NCBI GenBank assembly: GCA_029582265.1
Contig: JAQQFT010000023.1
Coordinates: 4,561,688 to 4,625,687 of the forward strand
Direction of reading: 5' to 3'
Length of the DNA: 64,000 nucleotides
DNA from: Zoroaster sp. YZ-2022
Lineage: Eukaryota; Echinodermata; Asteroidea; Forcipulatida; Zoroasteridae
Numbering within the stretch: the first letter of the stretch is position 1; each line of letters begins with the position of its first letter. The translations under genes were made by a program, and so were the position numbers. Below the pieces are notes generated by a model, which saw nothing but the letters and a program-made list of their open reading frames with translations, searched no databases and was not told where the DNA came from. Of this stretch, positions 35,496 to 46,283 are shown in pieces.

Positions 35496-36500
35496 GTAAT
35501 AATAAAAATTTTTATTTTTGGTTACAAACCAAAGACGCACAATAGGGAACCTGGACCCTAGAGAAGAAGGGCCCTTTCTTTTTATCCAGGGTGTAAACCC
35601 GACCGAGTTTGAAAATTTATTTTGTTTTTTAATTTTTCGAGTATACGAAACGTACGTCAAACACGCTCGCCCAAAAAAAGATATAAAACCCCTGAATTAC
35701 CTTTTAATCACTTTGTATAGAAAACCGTTATAAAATCAAAAGAATGGGGAAAAATCTTTCTTACCTCTTTTGCGATCGAAGGGGGGGCAACGGAAAAAAG
35801 GGAAAAAAAAACCCTTTTTTGTTATAATTCGGTGGCAAAAACTGGACCCACACGAGCGATAGACTTGTATATATAACATGGGAGTGCCCTTTCTTTGTGA
35901 CATAGTGAACCATAGCCAGATCACTGTCATCTCCTCAAAAAGTGCACCGCCTTAGGAAAAATTCCACTGGAAGAGCAAGAACTTTTTCTTGTTTTTATAG
36001 AGTGTCCTCAGCAAATATGCGTGTGTAAGAATTTTTTATAAATGTGATCCTTATCATCTGTTTGAAAGATTAACATCCATGTCATCCATGTTTTGGGGCC
36101 CTTGTGCCCCCCAGGCACTGAGGGCCTCCCTTTAAAAAAGCAAGGCGTCAATATAAAAAAAAACAATAATAATAATAATAAAAAAATATAATAAAGGTCC
36201 ATGCACGATTAAAATCACTGTCAAGGAAGAGATCTTTTAAAACGATATGACATTATTTTCATTTTTTAGGGCCCTCTGTTGATATCGTTATTTCATAAGA
36301 GTAAGAAAAAAAATTTAAAATAAACATAAAGTAATTTTGATCCTTAAACATTTGTTGTATGATTTAGATTTGATTTTAAAAATTTAAAAATTGTTTTTTT
36401 TTAAATCAGGATATTTTTTTCAATAGAAGAATTTATGATGACTTATTTTTCAACACGACCTTTTGAGGTACTCTTTGACTGCAACCATTGTGTGACATCA

Positions 36501-37350
36501 TGGAAAAATTTTGGGTTTTTGATCGAGTAGGTCTACCCCAAATTGTTTTTATTTGATTTGAGTTTGGGGATAGGGAACGCCGTAGGGTCGAGCTATGGTG
36601 GAACAAACCAGAAGACTAATGGTGAATGTGACCATCCTTCATGTAGCACAGCCAGTAATCAAAAGGGCAAAAGGTTATCTTTACAAAGATGGTAAGATGC
36701 TCATTATTAAGAGATTTAATGAAAATGAGAAACAAAATATTGAACCAATCAACAAAAAAGGGTTAAAGTGTTTTTGCGCAGGAAGAGAAAAAGAAACTGC
36801 GGGAATTATTATATAATATCTGGTTTTAAGATGGACCGGTATTGAACCAAACATTCTGAGAAGATGATTCCGTATGACATGTCGTCATTCTAGAGAAAAC
36901 GTGAATAGAATTGAATCTGAAATGGATTTTAGCTGACGATCCATTTCAAAAGAATAATACAAATAATCTGAATGCATGCTCATTATTTTATCGACGAAGA
37001 AAAGCTGAAACTTTCACAGGCTGCATGGTCTCTCAACAAGTGTCATGTTTTGTCTTAATAAAAATGGATGCTTACAGACACTTTATACTGCTCTGAGTTT
37101 AATATGTTTCATATTATTTTTTTTTAATATACTATTATAAAACTTTTACATGCTTGAAAGAGACCAACGGAGCCTGATATACCTATCCGCAATTACCTTC
37201 AACCTCGTGTCTCTTGTGATGAATACACCATGGAGCTGCGTTGGAGATGAATGGAATTAGATCATATAATGAATACAGACAGATCAAGAGAACCAGTAAT
37301 GATTCGCCGTTTTTAGAATATGTAAAATATTGACCGCTTCAGAGTAAATG
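36501..37350. other. Intergenic DNA, unsupported open frame
   Basis: A 73-codon plus frame (36595-36816) contains VIKRAKGYLYKDGKMLIIKR. It has no recognised family and no splice or promoter support, so it is not called as a gene. Confidence 0.4.
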
Positions 37351-37690
37351 AAGAAATATATCACGGGTATACATCTGAACTGATCCATTGAACGAGATAT
37401 TCGCACCGTGCATAAACCGTTGAGGGCCATGTCGTTAGATCACTGTGGCGAAAGTGCAGCGATAGTGCAGTTGATGCGTCCGTGGGAATATCTCCAGCGA
37501 TCATTGGCTGGCAGAGTTGGCACACGCGCGTGTAACACCATAACATACGGGCATAAAGTGTACGCACAACGCTCACACGATGCCAAGTGGCCATCATCAA
37601 CTGGGTGCAAATCACCGCTAGAGGGCTACGATGTCACAGAGCGAATAATATACCAATCAAAGGACAAGTTTCTGTGTGTGCTATAATAGC
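37351..37690. other. GC-richer block, no gene recognised
   Basis: A short block with more G+C and CpG than its neighbours carries overlapping open frames on both strands (37408-37686 plus, 37615-37361 minus). Neither shows a known motif. It may be a fragment of an element or a diverged exon. Confidence 0.35.
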
Positions 37691-39229
37691 AAAATAAAAT
37701 ATACTGAATATAGTACAAATTGAATACAAATAGATTGTGCAAAATTATTATGATGGAATAAACACGCACAATAAATATCCGCATTGTGCATAATGAAAAA
37801 TAAATTTTAAAAATACAAAATTAAACAATAACAGCTAAGGAAACGATAAGAAACAATAACCAAGAGAAGAAATGAAAAACAAAACAAACAAAGACAAAAC
37901 AAAAAAAAAATTCTCTTTTTCTCAAGGAAATAAAAGTCCAAAATCTATTTTGCATGTGAACAGCGCCTCTTTGTTGTGTTTTTAATACATCATTAACAAA
38001 GTTGTCTTTGTTATCCCGGATCGACAGAATAATAAATATAATTAAAAATTATTATATAAAATTGGAATTTATAACATTACGTCATAAATTCATAATTGTT
38101 TAGAATGGTTTCTCATTTAAAATCACATTTTGACCAACACCCCTTGAGCATGGAATTTTTTAATATATTTAATGATTTAAAAAATAAAATTAAGTAAATT
38201 GTTTTTTCATCAGTTACTTTGCACATTGAAACAGAGAACAAAAGAGGTCCGGGAAACATCAATTGACAGGTGTATCTGGGACATTTCAAAGTCCGCAGAA
38301 TTCAACAGATTGTAATTGTTGAAAAGAGACTATGGTATATCTAAATTCAAATACATTCAAATATTCATTTCAAAGATTTCAATAATTTCTAAGAAAGAGA
38401 ATTAGTTAAATAGTTTCACAATATTTTGCCGGAGTTACTCATAACAATTACTTGCTAATTTATTATTATTATTTTGTATTTGTTGTTATTGTATTTTAGT
38501 ATTTATTATTATTATTTGTTAATAAGACCATGTAAGATTTTTTTTAAACCAGTGATAGTCCTTTAAAATAAAATAAAATCAGGACGGGTTGTTTAATTGT
38601 ATTAACGCATATGCTTTCTGCAATTTCGTTTGGGACAAATTATTGGCCAGCCGAACCGGGATTATTTTACCGTTCATATCCATGGTGAATATACTGAGAC
38701 GGAGACGATTAAACTACCTACCCAACTGTTGTGTGTATTATTCGCCAATTATTTAACCAATTATGATATAAAATATATAATCAAATCATGCCTAATGCAT
38801 TAGGTCGGGCGAGGACGATCACCTTCATTATAATTTTGTTCACATTTATTATTTAAATTTTTACTACTTTTCTCGGTAGTAATTAAATCCACTAAACAAA
38901 GCTAAACACACCATTCATATAATGATTTAGACCCGTAGACTATAGTTTGAAAATAATGTATGGATGGCTTTATAAAGAGATTGTATACAACACCATTGGT
39001 AATATGTCTATATATGCATCCATAGAATGAATACATAAAATGTGAAAGTTTCAGTTTATTCTCATCGTTAACGAGAAAATAGTGAACATGTAATCAGATT
39101 TGTTTGACGTATTCGAATGTGGAAAATAGATACATTTCAAATTTAAATACATTTCTCACGCTTAAAAACAATGGTAGGTAGATTTCAGACGGAAATACTT
39201 TCTCGAGATGTTTAATACCATCACTAACT
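37691..39229. other. Very AT-rich DNA, nothing recognised
   Basis: Long A- and T-rich stretches, including short TTATTATTATT tracts near 38460 and 38505. No gene or defined repeat is visible. Confidence 0.5.
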
Positions 39230-39694
39230 ATGGAGTGCCATGGTCGAGCGGTTTAGTGCATCGGATTTGTGTTCTGATGGCTGAGTCGTTAGAATGTGGG
39301 TCTGGTTATGGAGTGCCATGGTCGAGCGGTTTAGTGCATCGGATTTGTGTTCTGATGGCTGAGTCGTTAGAATGTGGGTTTGGGTTATGGAGTGCCATGG
39401 TCGAGCGGTTTAGTGCGTCGGATTTGTGTTCTGATGGCTGAGTCGTTAGAATGTGGGTTTGGGTTATGGAGTGCCATGGTCGAGCGGTTTAGTGCGTCGG
39501 ATTTGTGTTCTGAGGCTGAGTCGTTAGAATGTGGGTCGGGTATGGAGTTCAATGGTCGAGCGGTTGTGCATCGGATTTGTGTTCTGATGGCTAAGTCGTT
39601 AGAATGTGGGTTTGGGTTATGGAGTGCCATGGTCGAGCGGTTTAGTGCGTCGATTTGTGTTCTGATGGCTGAGTCGTTAGAATGTGGGTTTGGG
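39230..39694 (+). repeat. Tandem array of SINE tRNA-head units (6 copies, ~78 bp)
   Basis: Six head-to-tail copies start at 39230, 39308, 39387, 39466, 39542 and 39619. Each has TGCCATGGTCGAGCGGTTTA, a CGGATTTGTGTTCTGATGG core, TGAGTCGTTAGAATGTGGG and then TTTGGGTTATGG in place of the B box. The A-box-like TGGTCGAGCGG is preserved in most copies. The array runs directly into the complete SINE starting at about 39695, so the promoter head has been polymerised upstream of a full element. Frame translations across it are artefacts. Confidence 0.93.
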
Positions 39695-40078
39695 CAGGAG
39701 TGCCATGGTAGAGCGGTTTAGTGCGTCGGATTTGGTGTTCTGATGGCTGAGTCGTTAGAATGTGGGTTCGAATCCCAACCGCGACCATGGTGATTGTGTC
39801 CTTGAGCAAGACACTACCATATTGCTTCTCTCCACCCAGGGGAAATGGGTACCTGTGAGGGCAGAGTTGGTTGTTGTGTTTATTAGCCCATATGCGCTGT
39901 AATGGCAGCAATTGAGCTGTATACTCCCAGGGAGCTGAGATGGTTTCAGGAATGATTTATGCGCCCGATGAGCAGGGGTAATAACACAATGCGCCTTGAG
40001 CATCAGTTTGGTGGATACGTGTAATAAGTCCACATTCTCCGTCGTCGTCTCCGTCGTCGTCGTCGTCGTAGTAGTATT
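39695..40078 (+). mobile_element. tRNA-derived SINE with (CGT)n tail
   Basis: The head has an A-box-like TGGTAGAGCGG (39706-39716) and an exact pol III B box GGTTCGAATCC (39765-39775). Together with TGATGGCTGAGTCG between them it resembles a class II (Leu/Ser-type) tRNA. The body includes TGTCCTTGAGCAAGACACTA, TTGCTTCTCTCCACCCAGGG, AATGGGTACCTGTGAGGGC, CAGGGAGCTGAGATGG and AATAACACAATGCGCCTTGA. It ends with a (CGT)n then (AGT)n simple repeat at about 40037-40078. The intact boxes mean it could still be transcribed. Mobility would depend on a partner LINE, which is not identified. Confidence 0.9.
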
Positions 40079-40349
40079 TTTTCAGAGTGGAGTATATACT
40101 TCCTTTATTCAATTCAATCATTCAGAAAATATTACATATTCACAAAATAAATTCCAGTTACACATTATTTCACGGAATTTTACAAAAGGTTGAATGAAAT
40201 TATAACAAATCAAAAGGAAAAATATATACATAAATAAAAAATCAGTAATTCTAAACATAATTTATATATAATAATAATAAAATAATAGTAATAAATATTA
40301 TCACCATTATCATCACAATCACATCATCACTATTACTATATTATTATAC

Positions 40350-40540
<191 letters not shown>

Positions 40541-40714
40541 CAATTAATATTATTTACAGTCGAATATATAGTGTAATATGTACAGTTATGTATGCAAGAA
40601 AATAACATACATCAATTTAAATGAGAATTTAACTACTGTTTTCTCATTGTCAGAAATTCTGTTTAACCACACAAAATTCAATGCAAAGTAATCAATACAA
40701 AGTTGTCAATGAGT

Positions 40715-41341
40715 TCAAAATGAAATAAGTTCAAAATGAAATGTAATATCATGTCCTTGTATGGAACACAAAGCATTACGTTTACCATATATAGACATGA
40801 ATTCATCATTCGAAAACCTGTTTGTTTTTTCAAGTCTGAGTTGATATTTCAAATTCTTTTGGTATTTTGTTTTTAAATCTTCAGCTTTAACAGGATTCTT
40901 TTCTTCGAGATGATTACATTTGATGAACCAAATTGTTTTGTGTAATTTTTCAATTAGCCATAACGCAATAGCACTGATGTTTTTCCCATACCCTAATATC
41001 CGGTTGCTGTCATTCAGATAGAAATGTTTTCTTTCCGATATTTCCTCAGTATATTTCCATAAAATCCACGATTCCATAGTAATAGACCAGTATATAAACA
41101 AATGTTCTATACTTTCACTTTCAATTTTACAGAGTCCACATTTTATTTCTTTAACTTTTCCCGTTTTATACAAAATGTCTTTTGTAGGAAGGATTCTATT
41201 TCTTAAACGAAACCACAAATCTCTGTCATCATGATCTAATATTCTAAAGCAAGCTTTGTTCCATATTTCGTCCCATTTAAGGTTGTCGTTAATGTTTAGA
41301 ATTTGGGGCCATTGTTTTCCGAAGTGGGACGAATGAAGCAT
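40715..41341 (-). pseudogene. LINE ORF2 C-terminus with zf-RVT domain
   Basis: This is an open frame of 208 codons. Residues 23-60 (WDEIWNKACFRILDHDDRDL, then WFRLRNRILPTKDILYKTGK) match the linker found before the zinc-binding RVT tail in LINE ORF2 proteins. Residues 68-85 have C68-x2-C71 and H80, but tryptophan 85 stands where the last cysteine of the zinc site usually lies, so the zinc site looks damaged. The remaining ~120 residues end in a normal stop. It is the longest uninterrupted non-repetitive frame in the window. The start is arbitrary, because the protein continues upstream in another frame that overlaps 41289-41341. Confidence 0.78.
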
Positions 41342-41855
41342 TTTTAATCAAGTTTCTATATGATGTTTTAACTGAAATTTGACATATATCAGTTTTATCT
41401 TCATGATCCATATCAATTTTAATTTGTAAATGGTTGCTTAAATGATTCGCAGGGCCTTCTATAATTTCACTAAGAATTTTGGAATCAATATGTTTCGTAA
41501 GTGAGACATGATTTTCCAGCATTGATATTTTAATATTACATTTATTCGCTAATTCTTTGAAAGGAAATAAAATTGTGGTCCTGAATAACATGTTTAAGTA
41601 ACACTAAACTCGCCGGTTTTTAAAATGTTGGAATCTAAAGTTCTTCCATCAACAGTAGCCTTGTTGTTCCACAAAGGCATTTCAAGAGCTTTTAATACAA
41701 CTAATAATACAATTAACTCGACCCCCGATTGAACAAAGGCATTGATAACATCTCTGTAAAAAATAGGAGTGTACGGACTATATTTTTCGGATTGTTGAAG
41801 ACAAACCAGCCAAGATTGTCAATACCGCAGCTCTTTTAATCAAATTTTTTTCCAT
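41289..41855 (-). pseudogene. LINE ORF2 segment upstream of zf-RVT (frameshifted)
   Basis: The frame 41591-41289 (100 codons) contains LANKCNIKISMLENHVSLTK and DICQISVKTSYRNLIKNA, the region between the RT thumb and the RVT zinc tail. A second frame upstream (about 41820-41605) gives PLWNNKATVDGRTLDSNILK, the recognisable pLWnN motif. Two frame changes separate these parts and the downstream ORF, so this copy is not functional as written. Confidence 0.7.
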
Positions 41856-41913
41856 TTCCTTGTTGAACAGTACATTTTCTGCAACCATTGTAATTTTAAC
41901 GCGCGAAGCTTAA

Positions 41914-42581
41914 AGGGGACTGTCGTGATTTAAATCAAACAGTTAAATATGTGATCGTTTTATTCTTTTATATCAGTAAAAGATCAATAAAATTTTGTTT
42001 TGTGTTTTTATTGTTTTTGAGGTTATTACCATTGTAAAATGCCCCCACTTTTACTAGTTGTTCCCGCCCCGCAGAGGAGCTGTTCGTGACGTCATGTCGG
42101 GAAGAGAAATTTGATAGTAATGATTGTTGTTGTTGAAACCATGTCCATCCCGTCGCTGCACAAAACTGTGTGAGCCGATGACCTGGCCGCTTTACTTTGT
42201 CAGTCGAACTTGCTCGTCCAAACACGGCGATATTTTGGGTCACTTTGGGAACAGATGAAGGCTAACACTGTTTTGGTGTTGCTGCATCCTGCAGCAACAC
42301 ATCTTCCCGGCATTTTAGTTCCGGAAACAAAATCACGGAAGAAATGAAATCGACGCTTGTGTGAAACGTATGTACATGTACATCATGTACACATCGGATC
42401 TTCCCAACCTAACGTCACATATCTTATGCAAATGAAGCTTCCACATGGGGGTTGCCACCCCAAACTCTTCAAACATTGTTTTAAAATACTTGTACTCAGA
42501 AATCAATGATTAAATAGACAGGTGGGTCTCAAAACAATATTTTATTACAAAACGCCTTGAAGTAAAGGATGTCAGTCCCCT
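41914..42581. mobile_element. TTAA-flanked MITE (668 bp)
   Basis: The ends are perfect inverted repeats AGGGGACTG (41914-41922) and CAGTCCCCT (42573-42581), flanked by TTAA on both sides (41910-41913 and 42582-42585). TTAA duplication is typical of piggyBac and Kolobok transposons. The AGGGG terminus is unlike the CCC start of piggyBac and fits Kolobok-like elements better, which is inference. The interior has a minus-strand frame (42243-41968, 91 codons) with CAATGWTWFQQQQSLLSNF. I do not recognise it, and it is too short for a transposase, so the element is probably non-autonomous. Confidence 0.75.
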
Positions 42582-42593
42582 TTAAGGCCAATA

Positions 42594-42625
42594 TTAACCC
42601 TTTCAATACCGAGCTATATTTGATC
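42594..42625. other. piggyBac terminal sequence with TTAA target
   Basis: TTAA at 42594-42597 precedes CCCTTTCAATACCGAGC. A CCC start next to TTAA is the classic piggyBac end. It sits on the correct (3') side of the minus-strand transposase remains. Confidence 0.65.
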
Positions 42626-43014
42626 AGTCATGCCTTGGTTGCTACCGGTTTTGCATAGCATGTTCAGTTCTTTACCAGAGACTTTTACAACTTTCAGTGA
42701 TAGCGCCCTCACTCAACAACATCATGAAAGGCCACTCTTGCAATGACAACAAATAACTCCACAAGTTATGACAAGAAAATATTGACCAATAAAACAAATG
42801 CTTGTTTTGTTTATGGGTGGTTCATAAACCCCAACGTAATAGGTGATATATTTTAGGTTCAGGTGAAAGGAATGTTTGGGTACTGCACAAAATTGATTTT
42901 ACTGTAGCAGTAGTCAAGTTTAAATGAAGTGTTCTCATATACCATTTCCCCACCCATTTCAAGATTGTTACATTCTTCCTTCCCCATTTCAATGTTGTGT
43001 TGCTGGTTGCACTG

Positions 43015-44815
43015 TCACTCAACATTGAAATGGGGAGGGGAGACGAAGGACCACAATCAAAAAAGTTTATCACACACTGGAAACTTCTCAAAGCATGGCA
43101 GAACACACATTGGCTTTGACACTGTTTACAAATCATACGAGTTTGTTTCATTGGCTTTTAGTGATGCAAATGACACAGTTGCATTTTTTTGCTGGGTGAG
43201 CAACATTGAAATGGGGGACACCTAGAACACAATCCAAACTACATTGGGTAAATGTTTATCACACACTGTGAAACTTCTCAAGCATGGCAGAACACACATT
43301 GGCTTTTGACACTGTTTACAAATCATACGAGTTTGTTCGCTATTTAGTGATGCAAATGACACAGTTGCATTTTTACAGAGTAACATTGAAATGGGAAATC
43401 TAGAACACAATCCAAACCACATTGGGTAAATGTTTATCACACACTGTGAAACTTCTCAAAGCATGGCAGAACACACATTGGCTTTTGACACTGCTTACAA
43501 ATCATACGAGTTTGTTTCCGCTGGTTTAGTGATGCAAATGACACAGTTGCATTTTTGCTGGGTGAGCAACATTGAAATGGGGGAAACTAGAACACAATCC
43601 AAACTACATTGGGTAAATGTTTATCACACACTGTGAAACTTCTCAAAGCATGGCAGAACACACATTGGCTTTTGACACTGTTTACAAATCATACGAGTTT
43701 GTTTCGCTATTTTAGTGAGCAATGACACAGTTGCATTTTTGTGTGAGCAACATTGAAATGGGGGGACACCTAGAACACAATCCAAACACATTGGGTAAAT
43801 GTTATCACACACTGTGAAACTTCTCAAAGCATGGCAGCACAACATTGGCTTTTGACACTGTTTACAAATCATACAAGTTTGTTTCCGCTTGTTTAGTGAT
43901 GCAATGATACAGTTGCATTTTTGTTGGTGAGCAACATTGAAATGGGGGACACTAGAACACAATCCAAACTACATTGGGTAAATGTTTATCACACACTGTG
44001 AAACTTCTCAAGCATGGCAGAACACACATTGGCTTTTTGACACTGTTTACAAATCATACGAGTTTGTTTCGCTTGGCTTTAGTGATGCAAATGACACAGT
44101 TGCATTTTTTGCTGGTGAGCAACATTGAAATGGGGACACCTAGAACACTATCAAAACTACATTGGGTAAATGTTTATCACACACTGTGAAACTTCTCAAA
44201 GCATGGCAGAACACATTGGCTTTTGACAGTTTACAAATCATACGAGTTTGTTCGCTTGGCTTTAGTGATGCAAATGACAGTTGCATTTTTGCTGGGTGAG
44301 CAACATTGAAATGGGGACACTAGAACACAATCCAAACACATTGGTAAATGTTTATCACACACTGTGAAACTTCTCAAAGCATGGCAGAACACACATTGGC
44401 TTTTGACACTGTTTACAAATCATACAAGTTTGTTTCACGCTATTTTAGTGATGCAATGACACAGTTGCATTTTTTTGCTGGTGAGCAACATTGAAATGGG
44501 GGGACACTAGAACACAATCCAACTACATTGGGTAATGTTTATCACACACTGTAAAACTTCTCAAAGCATGGCAGAACACACATTGGCTAGTGACACAGTA
44601 TAAAAATCATACGAGTTGTTTCATTGGTTTTAGTGATGCAAATGACACAGTTGTATTTTTTGCTGGTGAGCAACATTGAAATGGGGGCGACATCTAGAAC
44701 ACAATCCAAACTACATTGGGTAAATGTTTATCACACACTGTGAAACTTCAAAGCATGGCAGAACACACATTGGCTTTGACACTGTTTACAAATCATACGA
44801 GTTTGTTTCCGCAGC
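43015..44815 (-). repeat. Tandem array (~185 bp x ~10) of piggyBac transposase C-terminal tail
   Basis: Anchors ACATTGGG lie at 43241, 43419, 43606, 43788, 43971, 44159, 44338, 44525 and 44713, giving units of 178-188 bases. On the minus strand each unit spans part of the gene's 3' flank and the transposase tail. The best copies read QQKCNCVIC, then KQTRMICKQCQ, KPMCVLPCFEKFHSV and a stop. The pattern CxxC...CxxC...CxxxC...H is the cysteine-rich zinc domain that ends piggyBac transposases. The unit length is not a multiple of three in most copies, and small indels shift the frame, so no polymeric protein is made. Confidence 0.88.
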
Positions 44816-46090
44816 TGTGTGCTGCAACGACACAGTTGCGCTTTTGCTGGGCCTATCTCCGGATAATGTTCACTCGAAAGACACGATGGCTCATTGGTGT
44901 GCTTTGCTCGGTTGTGCTTCCAGGTGGAAAGAAGTTCATTGACCACCTTCACGCGAAATCCAAGCTCGCAAGTGCTGGTTTGTAGAATTGGTTGTAGACT
45001 ACAGTAGCGTTCACCAAACAGATGTCAAGAATGGCCACGAAAATTTTTTTCCACTTTCAGCGATCTATGGTGGTGTGTATAATACTGCACACAGTTGCGA
45101 GCTAGATCACTTCCACCCATGTATTTATTAGTAATCACTGACGAGAACAGGTTTTGATTTCCAAGTCAGTGGAACTGTATTTGCTGCAATTTCTTAGTGT
45201 CCATACTGCAGTCACCATAATAGTCAGAAGAGTTACACGCTTGCATCCTGCCAAACAACACATAGTTACCCTGCTTTTGTGTAAAGGCGGTCATCGCCTT
45301 TTTCATGCGGAACTTCTTGGGTTTGCACTCCGGAATCCCTTGGGTGGTATCGCACTGTTCCACGAGCTCCAAACCCTAGCTGTGACAACTTGGACAGAGC
45401 CGGGCTGGTGTACCATGTCCATGAAAACAAAATGTCCCTTTATGTTCGAGTCCTGCAGTAGTTCAGACTATTTTGCCAGATGCTGAAAGGTTAGATGGAT
45501 GGTTTGTGCTGCATAAGCAATTGAGGATGTATGCAATTGGTACGATGGGCTCTGAACTATGAACACTTCACATATTACGTACCGGTTTCAGACCGCTCAA
45601 TGAAACATTTCAATCCAAACTTAGCAGACTATGGGCATGTACTGTTTAAACCGATTCGCTTTAAACTTATCATAGTCTCATCTGGCGAGAGGTTTCGTCC
45701 AGGTTTATATGCGCCAAACAATGGCAGTACAATGTAAGCAGCGGGCGTAACTTAGACAGTTTGTCCGGGAGAGTCATCATCCATTTCAGCTCTGTTGTTG
45801 GCAACGTGGAAAATCTCAGGAGGCGCTAAATCGGTTATAGACATAGTTGATGAGCACACAGGACTTCGAGAACTTCAGACCTGACCAGTGCATATGAAGC
45901 GTGGCTTTGTTGATGCCATACACAGCAAGGCCACAAATGCCATCATCTCAGGGATATCCGTTGGGAGTCCAGGCATGCTGATGATTGGCTGATCTGCACC
46001 AGCGTTGGTCACATAGCGATTGGTCTCGTCACCATCAACTTCCAGACTGCCTGACAGAAGAACAGTTGAAAGATCTGCCCAGAGAGGTTA
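44731..46090 (-). pseudogene. piggyBac-like transposase (frameshifted)
   Basis: Pieces of a DDE piggyBac transposase appear in order on the minus strand. Near 46047-45900 are VDGDETNRYVTN and PEMMAFVALLCMASTKPRF, matching the N-terminal TNxY and Emkaflal segments. Near 45800 is FHVANNRAEMDDDSPDKL. Near 45720-45670 is YKPGRNLSPDETMIS, with the first catalytic aspartate in the usual lsvDE context. Near 45350-45240 is GIPECKPKKFRMKK. Near 45120 is NKYMGGSDLARNC, the MGGVD region. The tail RKQTRMICKQCQ ends at a stop at 44731. Premature stops and several frame changes are present. The enzyme would cut and paste DNA at TTAA sites; this copy cannot as written. Confidence 0.82.
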
Positions 46091-46283
46091 CGAAATCTTC
46101 AGTACATCCAGTCTTCAGTAAAGTTCAGGGGTCGTCAGATAGGAGGAGTTTGCTTTATGCCATCCAGACCTGAAGTATGAGTATTAAGAAACTTATGTAT
46201 GATGGTGCTATATGGAATTAAGGCACATTTTCTTATGATACCATATACAACATTAGCCTTTTCAGATATGGCACATAATAGGG

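Larger units (their letters stand above)
26600..36500. other. Homopolymer-inflated, low-quality-looking sequence
   Basis: From about 26.6 to 36.5 kb the sequence is full of runs of four or more identical bases, of all four kinds. G and C runs are common (for example GGGGGGAAAAGGGGGGG near 28596 and CCCCCCCCAGCCC near 34190). This differs sharply from the satellite and transposon regions elsewhere. It looks like homopolymer over-calling in an unpolished long-read consensus, so open frames here are unreliable. Candidate exons and a (TTC)n tract are listed separately. G-rich patches near 28600-28750, 30800 and 31140-31220 resemble interiors of hAT-type MITEs, and 31169-31182 contains CAGTGGCGTACCGG. 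Confidence 0.6.
40600..41860 (-). mobile_element. Tx1/L1-like LINE, 3' end fragment
   Basis: The minus strand carries the last ~390 codons of a LINE ORF2 in broken frames: near 41850-41640 a segment with WLVCLQQSEKYSPYTPIFYR and a MPLWNNKATVDGRTLDS motif, then the frame 41591-41289, then 41341-40715. The pLWNN motif followed by a zinc-binding RVT tail is typical of Tx1-group L1-like elements. The upstream RT and endonuclease are missing, consistent with the 5' truncation common in LINE insertions. The MITE at 41914 lies just upstream. Confidence 0.8.
42598..46090 (-). mobile_element. piggyBac-type transposon relic
   Basis: The lower end reads TTAA (42594-42597) followed by CCCTTTCAATACCGAGC, i.e. 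GGGTTAA in element orientation, the expected piggyBac terminus and target. Between 42620 and 43014 is non-coding 3' sequence. From 43015 to 44815 the 3' end of the transposase gene is tandemly repeated, and from 44731 to about 46090 the transposase itself is readable in pieces. I could not find the opposite TTAA end beyond 46090, so the element may be truncated, or its 5' end may have decayed or been interrupted near the foldback at 46284. Confidence 0.78.

Noticed and set aside
39695..39790. Possible functional tRNA gene
   Set aside because: The A and B boxes are good, but the acceptor stem ends do not pair convincingly and the sequence continues into a SINE body with a simple-repeat tail.
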